Origin: an uncultured Clostridia bacterium
GTDB taxonomy: Bacteria; Bacillota; Clostridia; Peptostreptococcales; Acidaminobacteraceae
DNA length: 64,000 nt
Direction: 5' to 3'
Assembly: GCA_927417275.1 (NCBI GenBank)
Contig: CAKMJV010000010.1
Span: forward strand, 1 to 64,000
The position numbers and the translations under genes are program-made. Each line of letters begins with the position of its first letter. Positions within the stretch are counted from its first letter, which is position 1. The notes below the pieces were generated by a model. It made no database searches. It had not been told where the DNA came from and saw only the letters and a list, made by a program, of their open reading frames with translations. Below are positions 52,625-59,835 of this stretch, piece after piece.

Positions 52625-53490
52625 GATATTTCTGCAAGTATTTCACTTTCGCGCATTTTTATTTCCGTTAAAACTTCATCATAAGGTTTATTAAAGTTCG
52701 TATATTTTCCTATGACCGCGTTGAGTAAATAGTGCATATCGATAATCTCAATATCACGTATCATACATCGACACGCTGTTAAAAGGAACCGATCCATTTT
52801 AGGCGATTCTTTCATTAACTTTCTAAATAAGTACTCCGAAATTTTCTTATCATGAACATCCAACATGGAATAAAACAATCGCAATTCTTTATTATCATAA
52901 TGTTTGAAAATTACTTCTCTGAGTTTTGAATGGCCTTGATCTCTTTTGATCTGCATCAGTGCAAGTAAATCGTACTTCATTTTTCTATACGTATAATCAA
53001 ATGTTTTATACTTGATGTCAATCTCATTTTCTTCATCAAAATTCAAAATGTCTCTTTCATCAAATATGCGTTGATAATTATGTTTTAAGAATGCGTCGCC
53101 CAGTAGTGAAATCAAATAACTGATGATTGCACTGGATTCAATACCTTTTTGGATCATCAAAGCCCCTGAACCCAAAACAAGAATTTTTGCAAAATAAATA
53201 TCACTGTCATCAAAATTTGCAGTATAACTCTCAATCATATCAGAAATAATTTCAGCAGACAGTTCCGTCACTAACAAGGATAAGAAAAGATGAAATGTTC
53301 TGTCAATTTCATAAAGTGGGGATTCTGAAATGGCTTCAAGTCCATCTGCTTTAACGACATCGTTCGCTTTGCTTACAAGTTTAATGTAGTTTATCAATCT
53401 GAACTTGTCTGTAATCGGTAAATTCTTAATGCGACCTAGGTCAAATGTGTTCTCAAAATAATCTGTAATGTGATCGAATTTATTGATCAT
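52621..53490 (-). CDS. Unknown acidic helical protein coupled to the gene at 51959
   Basis: A 289-residue soluble protein that I cannot assign to a family. It is rich in Asp, Ile and Leu, largely helical and has no signal peptide or membrane helix. The middle segment FDYTYRKMKYDLLALMQIKRDQ and the region LFYSMLDVHDKKISEYLFRKLM resemble helical-repeat or scaffold proteins. GAGG lies 5 nt before the ATG. A rubredoxin gene lies 12 nt upstream on the same strand. Overlap with the membrane protein gene suggests that the two products form a membrane-linked pair. Confidence 0.6.
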   Translation of the reverse strand: MINKFDHITDYFENTFDLGRIKNLPITDKFRLINYIKLVSKANDVVKADGLEAISESPLYEIDRTFHLFLSLLVTELSAEIISDMIESYTANFDDSDIYFAKILVLGSGALMIQKGIESSAIISYLISLLGDAFLKHNYQRIFDERDILNFDEENEIDIKYKTFDYTYRKMKYDLLALMQIKRDQGHSKLREVIFKHYDNKELRLFYSMLDVHDKKISEYLFRKLMKESPKMDRFLLTACRCMIRDIEIIDMHYLLNAVIGKYTNFNKPYDEVLTEIKMRESEILAEIS

Positions 53491-53501
53491 GTTTCCTCCT
53501 A

Positions 53502-53669
53502 TTATTCTTTTTCAACTGGGACGAATGCCATTTTAGGTTGATTACATGTAGGACATTTCCAATCCTCAGGTAAATCTTCAAAGGCAGTTTCTTTCGGAAT
53601 ATCATGCATCCAATCGCCACGCTCTGGCTTATATACATAACTGCATACTGTACACTTATAATGACCCAT
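53502..53669 (-). CDS. Rubredoxin-like protein (55 residues)
   Basis: A 55-residue protein with two metal-binding pairs, CTVC at 6-9 and CPTC at 39-42. It has the rubredoxin context (YKCTVCSYVYKPERGDW near the first and DLPEDWKCPTC before the second). Rubredoxins carry one iron bound by four cysteines and pass single electrons, often for oxygen or peroxide reduction in anaerobes. The first pair is followed by Ser-Tyr rather than the usual Gly-Tyr, and the second lacks the usual Gly (CNQPK). The ribosome site is AAAGGAGG. It is too short for many gene finders. Its partner reductase is not adjacent. Confidence 0.9.
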   Translation of the reverse strand: MGHYKCTVCSYVYKPERGDWMHDIPKETAFEDLPEDWKCPTCNQPKMAFVPVEKE

Positions 53670-53830
53670 ATGAACCTCCTTTTACGCGCTTAATCTTACC
53701 CCCATGATACGTAACTCATTATTATTATATCATGTCAATTTGTAAATTCTACGACTATTTAAATCAAAAAGTGTTTTTACAAAAAAACAGGGTACATTTA
53801 TGTATAACGAACTTACTAATGGAGGGCAAT

Positions 53831-54370
53831 ATGTTGAAAATTTATACCCGTACAGGCGATAATGGCGAAACCAGTTTGTATGATGGCGCTCGAGTTGCAA
53901 AAGATTCAATTCGTGTGGAAAGTTATGGAACAGTTGACGAACTAAACTCTCATTTAGGACTTGCACGTCAATACAGTACCAGTGATGAAATAACAGCGAT
54001 CTTATTACGCATACAGCGCTCGCTCTTTAATGTCGCTGGCGAACTTGCAACGCAAGTTGGAGAAACATTTCCAGAAAAAGTTACAGCAGATGACGTACAG
54101 TGGTTAGAAAACACCATCGATCATTTTCTCGATTTAATGAATCGCGACGAAATTTTTCAATTTATTATTCCGGGAAGTAATTTATTAAGTGCTTCTCTTC
54201 ATGTTTCGCGTACGGTTTGCAGACGTGCCGAAAGACGTATCCTCACATTATGTGAAGAGTCTCAAGTGCGTGCAGACTTACTCAAGTATGTTAACCGCCT
54301 TTCTGATACACTTTATGCAATTGCTAGATATTCAGAAACCGAACTCGTTCGCGTAGAATTTAAAAAGTAG
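53831..54370 (+). CDS. Cob(I)alamin adenosyltransferase, PduO type
   Basis: A 179-residue enzyme that adds the adenosyl group to reduced cobalamin. It has KIYTRTGDNGETSLYDGARV at the N-terminus (ATP loop), YGTVDELNSHLGLA near residue 32 and a C-terminal SRTVCRRAERR helix near 130-140 with DTLYAIARYSE. These are the PduO-family features. The ATG at 53831 follows GGAGGG by 5 nt. It fits with cobT and its riboswitch and implies use of adenosylcobalamin. It is divergent from the rubredoxin gene and leads two further plus-strand genes. Confidence 0.93.
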   Translation: MLKIYTRTGDNGETSLYDGARVAKDSIRVESYGTVDELNSHLGLARQYSTSDEITAILLRIQRSLFNVAGELATQVGETFPEKVTADDVQWLENTIDHFLDLMNRDEIFQFIIPGSNLLSASLHVSRTVCRRAERRILTLCEESQVRADLLKYVNRLSDTLYAIARYSETELVRVEFKK

Positions 54371-54403
54371 ATACTCGCACGATGACACGTTAGGAGGCAT
54401 TAT

Positions 54404-55288
54404 ATGGAACGGTTGAACGGCATGTTATTTGGCGCTTTTGTTGCAGATGCCTATGCACTGGGTCTTCATTGGATTTATGATACCGACAAATTAAAAAGTG
54501 AAAGCAATCATCTTCACGGCTTTATCTCTCCTGCCAGAGATAGTTTTCATAAAGGCAAGAGAAAAGGTGAATTTACCCATTATGGTGATCAAAGTTTGCT
54601 TTTACTAAAAAGCATTTCCACAGAAAAAGGGTTCTCACGTGACGTATTTAAAACGCATTGGATGACCTACATGGAAAAATATGAAGGCTATATTGATCAC
54701 GCAACAAGAGAATCACTAACCACACTTGATTTATCCACGCGCCTTGGTTCATCATCTGATGAACTCGGTGGATACGCACGTGTTGCACCCCTTATTTTCT
54801 ATCATTTTGACGATCCAAAATTAAAGCGCTACGTTGAAGAGCAAACACGCTTAACGCATAATAATGAGACGCTGTTGGGATATGCCCAATTTTTTACCGA
54901 TTTAGTCCTTGAACTCATTATAGGAAAAGACTTAAATAAAACCATAGAAGTGCTCATTGAATCTTATCCCAAAGTAAAAAAACATTATTTAAGCATAAAA
55001 GACCGGCTGAACGAAGACACGATATCTGTCATAAAAGATATTGGTCAAAGTTGTGCCAGTCCTTTTGCTGTACCTGCATCGCTTTATCTCATTTTAAAGT
55101 ACGCAGATGATTATGAAGAAGCCATGAAAGCAAATGTCCTCTCTGGTGGAGATTCCGCCGGAAGAGGGATGGTTATCGGCATGATTCTTGGTGCATATCT
55201 TGGCATATCAGCGATTCCTAAGCATTGGATCGACGGTTTGGTGGCAAAAGATGCCATCCAAGTATTTTCAGAACATAAACGATTATAA
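54404..55288 (+). CDS. ADP-ribosylglycohydrolase family protein (DraG-like)
   Basis: A 294-residue helical protein with MLFGAFVADAYALGLHWIYD at the N-terminus, FTHYGDQSLLLL near 66, a THNNETL segment near 147 and GGDSAGRGMVIGMILGAYLG near 247. These match the layout of PF03747. The second metal motif differs from the classical GGDTDT of DraG, having Ser-Ala-Gly-Arg, so the family's metal site may be changed. True activity on ADP-ribosyl proteins or other ADP-ribose compounds is open. It has an AGGAGG site, follows the adenosyltransferase by 33 nt and precedes a metallophosphoesterase by 22 nt. Confidence 0.8.
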   Translation: MERLNGMLFGAFVADAYALGLHWIYDTDKLKSESNHLHGFISPARDSFHKGKRKGEFTHYGDQSLLLLKSISTEKGFSRDVFKTHWMTYMEKYEGYIDHATRESLTTLDLSTRLGSSSDELGGYARVAPLIFYHFDDPKLKRYVEEQTRLTHNNETLLGYAQFFTDLVLELIIGKDLNKTIEVLIESYPKVKKHYLSIKDRLNEDTISVIKDIGQSCASPFAVPASLYLILKYADDYEEAMKANVLSGGDSAGRGMVIGMILGAYLGISAIPKHWIDGLVAKDAIQVFSEHKRL

Positions 55289-55310
55289 GTCTAGACCGAG
55301 GTGATTGTAT

Positions 55311-56213
55311 TTGAATACTTCAAAAAAACTATTAGCGGCTTATGAAAATGCTGAACGCTTACACTACGATGAACATTCTAAATTCGTTTTTTTTAGTGAT
55401 GTACATCGTGGTGATAACAGTTTGTCAGATGAATTTGCTCACAACCAAAACATTTACCACTTTGCCCTACAGCACTATTTCGAAGCAGGCTTCAACTACA
55501 TCGAAGTCGGTGATGGAGATGAACTTTGGGAACATAAAAACTTTGAAGTCATCCGATACGCACACAGTGATGTTTTTATGTTGCTTAGAAAATTTTTTGA
55601 TGAAAATCGGTTTATTATGCTCTATGGCAATCACAACATGGCATTTAAACATCCACATCATATTCAAAAGCATCTGTTTAATTTTTACGATGAATACGAA
55701 GAATTTTTTAACGAACTGTTTCCAGGTATTAAGGTATATGAGTCTGTGGTACTTGAGAACAAGGAAACCAACAGTGAGGTTTTCGTCGTACATGGTCATC
55801 AAGGGGATTTCATTAACGATCAAATATGGCCCGTTATGAAGTATCTCAATCGATATTTTTGGCGTTATTTTCATATCGATGGCTTTCAAAATCCCGCAAG
55901 TCCTGCGAAAAATGCGCACAAACGCCATAAAATAGAGATTAACTATTCAAAATTTATCAAACAACATCAAAAAATGTTGATCGTGGGGCATACGCATCGT
56001 CCAAAATTTCCACGTGTTGGAGAGCCCCCTTATTTCAATACGGGGTGTTGTATCCATCCAAGGAATATTACGGGTTTGGAGATAGAAAACAATCACATTT
56101 CACTTATAGAATGGCGAATAGCCCCCGATGCCCAAGGAAGTCTCAAAATATTGCGACGCGTTATTCGTGGCCCTAAGCCCATTACTGATTTTTCTCCGGT
56201 ACTCGATACGTAA
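55311..56213 (+). CDS. Metallophosphoesterase (calcineurin-like)
   Basis: About 300 residues. The metal motifs are in order: FFSDVHRGDN (D-x-H), VGDGDELWE (GD with Glu in place of the third ligand), YGNHNMAF (GNH), VVHGHQGDF and VGHTHRPKFP (GHTH). The fold is that of soluble phosphoesterases acting on nucleotides, phosphoproteins or lipids such as UDP-diacylglucosamine. No signal peptide is seen. The TTG at 55311 is chosen because the AGGTGAT ribosome site ends 5 nt earlier. The TTG two codons upstream is too close. The stop region overlaps the convergent DUF418 gene by 32 nt. The substrate is unknown. Confidence 0.85.
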   Translation: MNTSKKLLAAYENAERLHYDEHSKFVFFSDVHRGDNSLSDEFAHNQNIYHFALQHYFEAGFNYIEVGDGDELWEHKNFEVIRYAHSDVFMLLRKFFDENRFIMLYGNHNMAFKHPHHIQKHLFNFYDEYEEFFNELFPGIKVYESVVLENKETNSEVFVVHGHQGDFINDQIWPVMKYLNRYFWRYFHIDGFQNPASPAKNAHKRHKIEINYSKFIKQHQKMLIVGHTHRPKFPRVGEPPYFNTGCCIHPRNITGLEIENNHISLIEWRIAPDAQGSLKILRRVIRGPKPITDFSPVLDT

Positions 56214-57288
56214 AAAATCGCCATACAGTCTCCATAGGTCCTTGTTTAAATCTCTGCATCCAAAAATTACAAACGAAGATTTGAAATCCATAAAATAAAA
56301 GTGCCAGTGGTAAAAACATCGCATAAGGGATTTTCCCGCCAAGATCACCCCCATACCCATATAATAATGTCGTCCAAAAAAGCGTCTGTACCAAATAATT
56401 CGTAAGCGCCATTTTTCCAGCCGCAGTAAGCATGGTAAGCATTTTGCTCAACTTGTGATTAATGCCCATCAGAATTAAACCGGTGCCATAGGTAAGTGCG
56501 CCCAATAAGGTAGAAAACTCTTTTGCCAAAATATGAATCAAATACACATTTTTAAATGTGATTCTCACAATAATCAACAATAAGAAGAGTATACCAGCGT
56601 TTTTAAAAACTTTTTTTATCAAGGGCAAATGATCTTGAATGTTGCTAAAAACACCCATTTTTCCGATGGCATATCCCAGATAAAACAAAGAGATAATTCT
56701 AGGCAAAACGATAAATAGATTGCTAAAAACGATTGGAAACTCATTGATGATACGATTGCTTACGACACTCAAATATTGGGTTTGATCAAAAGTTGATAAT
56801 GTGGGAACCGCAGTTGGTTCGATTCCTGTGGATACCATCAACAATACCGTTATTAAAACAACAGAAAAAAGAAAAAGGATCATACTGCGTTTTATCAGCG
56901 CTTGTGCCGTCATTTCTCTTTTAGATATCAGAAAAAATCCGCCAATAGCATATACATGTAGGATGTCTCCAGACCATCCAAATATTAAGTGCAACAAACC
57001 AAAAACAAATAAAACCTTTAATCGCTTTTTAAAAAAATGGACCTCGTCACCTTTATTTTCCATAAAAAGGTAAAACCCCAATCCAAAAAGTATCGCAAAC
57101 ATCGAGTAAAATTTCCCAACTGCTAACACATCAATTAATTTTTCAAAAAAAATATTTACAGTCCCCGTTGTTGCTACAGCATTTAGCTGAAAGGGATTTT
57201 CCATCATCGTCAGATTAACCAACAACACGCCGAACATTGCAAATCCTCGAATTTGATCGATTATTAAAATACGTTTTTTATTTTCCAT
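56182..57288 (-). CDS. DUF418 family membrane protein (YeiB-like)
   Basis: A 368-residue protein with about ten membrane helices. It begins KRILIIDQIRGFAMFGVLLVN, the DUF418/YeiB start, and has FYSMFAILFGLGFYLFMEN near residue 60 and GKMALTNYLVQTLFWTTLLYGYG near 295. These proteins resemble acyltransferases of the OafA/heparan N-acetyltransferase class, but no reaction has been shown for DUF418 to my knowledge. It converges with the metallophosphoesterase gene, overlapping by 32 nt. Overlap of stops like this may make the 3' ends of the two messages complementary. Confidence 0.85.
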   Translation of the reverse strand: MENKKRILIIDQIRGFAMFGVLLVNLTMMENPFQLNAVATTGTVNIFFEKLIDVLAVGKFYSMFAILFGLGFYLFMENKGDEVHFFKKRLKVLFVFGLLHLIFGWSGDILHVYAIGGFFLISKREMTAQALIKRSMILFLFSVVLITVLLMVSTGIEPTAVPTLSTFDQTQYLSVVSNRIINEFPIVFSNLFIVLPRIISLFYLGYAIGKMGVFSNIQDHLPLIKKVFKNAGILFLLLIIVRITFKNVYLIHILAKEFSTLLGALTYGTGLILMGINHKLSKMLTMLTAAGKMALTNYLVQTLFWTTLLYGYGGDLGGKIPYAMFLPLALLFYGFQIFVCNFWMQRFKQGPMETVWRFFTYRVPEKNQ

Positions 57289-57318
57289 CTAGCCCTCTTA
57301 TTATGAAAGGAGATTCGC

Positions 57319-57507
57319 ATGCGATTCGAACTGCCACACGATCCTATTATTTTGTTAGGTATTATCAACATGAATTTAAGAGATTTTTATCCAAGCATGG
57401 CTTTACTATGCGAAGACTTAGAACTTGATTTAGAATCCATTGATAGGCGACTAAAAGACGCGGGATTTTTCTACGATGTTGCCACCAATCAATACCATCC
57501 CATTTAA
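57319..57507 (+). CDS. DUF4250 family small protein
   Basis: A 62-residue protein. The pattern LPHDPIILLGIINMNLRDFY followed by LCEDLELDLESIDRRLKDAGFFYD is that of DUF4250, a short family of Firmicutes with no known role. AAAGGAG precedes the ATG by 6 nt, and the stop is directly at the end of the convergent exonuclease gene. The helical C-terminal part resembles a small DNA-binding or adaptor fold, but this is not proven. An overlapping plus-strand frame at 57237-57428 lacks a ribosome site and was not called. Confidence 0.8.
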   Translation: MRFELPHDPIILLGIINMNLRDFYPSMALLCEDLELDLESIDRRLKDAGFFYDVATNQYHPI

Positions 57508-58260
57508 TTAATCCAATTCAAATGTCACCGGACAATGATCGCTCCCCATAATATGCGCATCTATTCCAGCACCGACAAATCTAGGCACAAGTGATTCCGA
57601 GGCTAAAAAATAATCAATACGCCACCCCACATTGTTCTCTCTTGCCTTACCAAAATATGACCACCAAGTATAGGCATCTTTTTGATCTGGATAAAAATAT
57701 CTATACGTATCCACAAAGCCTGCATCGATGAGTGCAGTCATTTTTTCGCGCTCTTCTTTTGTAAAACCGGCACTTTTATGATTGGTTTTATAATTCTTTA
57801 TATCGATTTCTTTATGTGCAACATTTAAGTCTCCACATAGGATAACGGGTTTGCTTATTTCAAGTTCTTTCAAATAACTTCTAAAATCATCTTCCCATAC
57901 CTGTCTATAAGATAAACGCTCTAACTCAGTCTTAGAATTCGGGGTATAGACTGTCACCAGATAAAAAGTTTCATATTCTAAAGTAATCACACGACCCTCT
58001 TGATCATGCTCTTCCATTCCTATCCCATAAAAGACTTGAAGGGGTAAGTGTTTCGTAAAAATCGCTGTACCTGAATACCCTTTTTTTACAGCATAGTTCC
58101 AATACTGGTAATACCCATTCAATTCCAACTCGATTTGACCCGCTTGTAATTTGGTTTCTTGTATACAGAAAAAATCTGCATCTTTTTCTTCAAAATACGA
58201 CATAAAACCCTTTTTTACACAAGCGCGGATGCCATTAACGTTCCAGTTAACAAATTTCAT
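57508..58260 (-). CDS. xth: Exodeoxyribonuclease III
   Basis: A 250-residue AP endonuclease/3'-5' exonuclease for base-excision repair. Motifs: WNVNGIRAC at the start, CIQETK near 35, VYTPNSK near 108, CGDLNVAHKEIDI near 145, VGWRIDYFLASESL near 217 and MGSDHCPVTFEL at the end. All metal and catalytic residues are present. Together with endonuclease III (nth) at 5 kb it covers abasic-site repair. GGAGG precedes the ATG. It stands alone between DUF4250 and a structured repeat. Confidence 0.96.
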   Translation of the reverse strand: MKFVNWNVNGIRACVKKGFMSYFEEKDADFFCIQETKLQAGQIELELNGYYQYWNYAVKKGYSGTAIFTKHLPLQVFYGIGMEEHDQEGRVITLEYETFYLVTVYTPNSKTELERLSYRQVWEDDFRSYLKELEISKPVILCGDLNVAHKEIDIKNYKTNHKSAGFTKEEREKMTALIDAGFVDTYRYFYPDQKDAYTWWSYFGKARENNVGWRIDYFLASESLVPRFVGAGIDAHIMGSDHCPVTFELD

Positions 58261-58358
58261 CGTTACCTCCTAATCAATTATCATTCAGTTTATTATATCA
58301 AATAGTTACGCCATACGTAAGTTGTTATATGCATATAATCGCTTCACGCGAAAAAAAA

Positions 58359-58551
58359 CACCTCTTTAAAAAGAGGTGTCAGACTGTAGACTAAGTCTAC
58401 AGTCTGTGAGCTTATCGAGAAACGTCGAGAACAAGGAAATGAAAAAGTCTGCATTCGCAGCGTATTCAGACATACGTAAGAATGCAGACTTTTGAAGTTG
58501 ACGCAGTTATCGGCGTTTGTCGTCAAGCTGACACCTCTTTAAAAAGAGGTG
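58359..58551. repeat. 193-bp palindromic (MITE-like) repeat element
   Basis: Both ends carry the same 20-bp sequence CACCTCTTTAAAAAGAGGTG, itself a hairpin, joined to TCAG on the left and CTGA on the right, so the ends form near-perfect 24-bp inverted repeats. Inside are a 13-bp perfect hairpin (58380-58406), a 14-bp stem (58443-58456 with 58480-58493, with a further 5-bp stem in its loop) and TTGACG with CGTCAA further on. The left end with its eight A works as a terminator for sodA on the minus strand. No coding frame is credible. It fills most of the 303-nt gap between exonuclease III and sodA. Confidence 0.8.
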
Positions 58552-58563
58552 GTTTACGACTAA

Positions 58564-59163
58564 CTATAATCTTGATTCAACGACTTCCCAATTAACAACA
58601 TGCCAAAAGGCATCGATGTAATCTGCTCTTTTATTTTGATAATTTAGATAATAGGCATGTTCCCAAACATCTATGCCCAGTAATTCTTTCAATCCATCTG
58701 AGATCGGTGCATCTTGATTTGGTGTACTCACGATTTTAAGTGTCTCGTGATCAAGAACAAGCCAAGCCCAACCGCTTCCAAACCTTTTTAATGCTGCATC
58801 TTTAAAAGCAGACTTAAAGGCTTCAACCGATCCAAAGGCACTTTCAAGTTTGGCTTTAAACCCTTCTGACATTTCTTTGCTTCTGTCTGCTGGTACAAGT
58901 GATTCCCAAAAGAGTGTGTGATTATAATGACCGCCACCATTATTACGTACGGCTGCACGTTTGGCTTCTGGTATCTGATCTAAATGACTTAGTAATTTTT
59001 CGATTGACCAGTCTGAAAAGGTTTCTTCGCCTTCTAATGCTGCATTTAGATTTGAAATGTAAGTACCATGATGCTTCTGGTGATGGATTTCCATCGTCAC
59101 TTTATCAATATATGGTTCTAATGCACCTGTATCAAATTTTAATTCTGGTAAAGTAAATTTCAT
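58564..59163 (-). CDS. sodA: Superoxide dismutase (Fe/Mn type)
   Basis: A 199-residue enzyme. Metal ligands are visible as His in MEIHHQKHHGTYI near 27, His in GGHYNHTLFW near 78 and Asp-x3-His in IDVWEHAYYLNYQNKRADYI near 163-167. The C-terminal NKRADYIDAFWHVVNW is typical. It converts superoxide to peroxide and oxygen in the cytoplasm. Iron and manganese forms cannot be told apart with certainty. A Fur-like box lies about 80 nt upstream of the ATG, and AGGAGG precedes the start. It is unusual in strict anaerobes but not rare. Confidence 0.95.
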   Translation of the reverse strand: MKFTLPELKFDTGALEPYIDKVTMEIHHQKHHGTYISNLNAALEGEETFSDWSIEKLLSHLDQIPEAKRAAVRNNGGGHYNHTLFWESLVPADRSKEMSEGFKAKLESAFGSVEAFKSAFKDAALKRFGSGWAWLVLDHETLKIVSTPNQDAPISDGLKELLGIDVWEHAYYLNYQNKRADYIDAFWHVVNWEVVESRL

Positions 59164-59240
59164 AATGTCCTCCTAAGTTGTTATAAGAATCCGTATCGGA
59201 TAGTTTCCATATCACCATACATATATCCATAAGCCTAGTC

Positions 59241-59253
59241 GATAATCATTATC
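59241..59253 (-). promoter_or_regulatory. Fur-like box before sodA
   Basis: GATAATCATTATC is a perfect inverted repeat (6-1-6) that equals the core of the Fur box. TTACAA 18 nt upstream on the minus strand and the GATAAT within the box could serve as -35 and -10, so a bound regulator would cover the promoter. Confidence 0.65.
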
Positions 59254-59279
59254 ATTTACTCTGTAACACAATTGTAATA

Positions 59280-59822
59280 TTAGTTTTGACGACTTCTGAA
59301 CACACGATTGCCCAATAAATCGCCTGCATAAGCGCCTACGAGACCTAAAACAAATGCTATGGTCATCAAAGCAAGCACGTATGGCCATGTGATTATTTCG
59401 AATATTTCCTTAGCAATAAACAGTTTGGATACGGTTAGTGCCGTACCTACGGTATATACGCTATATAAGGCCGAGACCACTGTGTTTTTATATCGCCACC
59501 CCTTTGGTATCATGGTTTGGGTGATTTGAGTTAATACACCTGTTGAAAAAATCGCTAGACCCATGTAGATAGATACCATAGACATCACCATAGCAAAAAC
59601 TGTATTTACGATTAAAACACTTCTTTTCAAGTTGAAATTTATTAACAGCATTGCCACGATAAATGATAAGTAAGGTGACATGGCTGCATACTTAAATCCC
59701 GGGAGTGGGAATCGGCTACTGATCATATAAATTAAAAACCCACCCACCAACATTGCTGATACCGTCATCGCAATTTGAGTAATATCTTTGGTTCGCATCT
59801 TTGATTGCTTTTCTCTTTTCAT
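59280..59822 (-). CDS. Multi-pass membrane protein, possible ECF S-component-like
   Basis: A 180-residue protein with five to six hydrophobic helices. TKDITQIAMTVSAMLVGGFLIY at the N-terminus and FKYAAMSPYLSFIVAMLLINF near 45 give a shape close to the S components of ECF vitamin transporters. I see no diagnostic vitamin motif. The ATG at 59822 follows AAGG, and 22 residues of a longer frame overlapping the GGDEF gene are dropped. It lies 13 nt after the GGDEF gene on the same strand. An alternative is an unrelated small membrane protein. Confidence 0.55.
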   Translation of the reverse strand: MKREKQSKMRTKDITQIAMTVSAMLVGGFLIYMISSRFPLPGFKYAAMSPYLSFIVAMLLINFNLKRSVLIVNTVFAMVMSMVSIYMGLAIFSTGVLTQITQTMIPKGWRYKNTVVSALYSVYTVGTALTVSKLFIAKEIFEIITWPYVLALMTIAFVLGLVGAYAGDLLGNRVFRSRQN

Positions 59823-59835
59823 AATATTCCTTATC

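Noticed and set aside
55342-55928. Alternative frames on both strands over the metallophosphoesterase gene
   Set aside because: The metallophosphoesterase frame has all five metal motifs and a ribosome site, and the others are shadows.
58359-58551. CRISPR array or short coding gene in the palindromic stretch
   Set aside because: There are only two copies of the 20-bp unit, far apart and inverted, and the only frame across it (58344-58526, minus strand) is broken up by hairpins and has no ribosome site.
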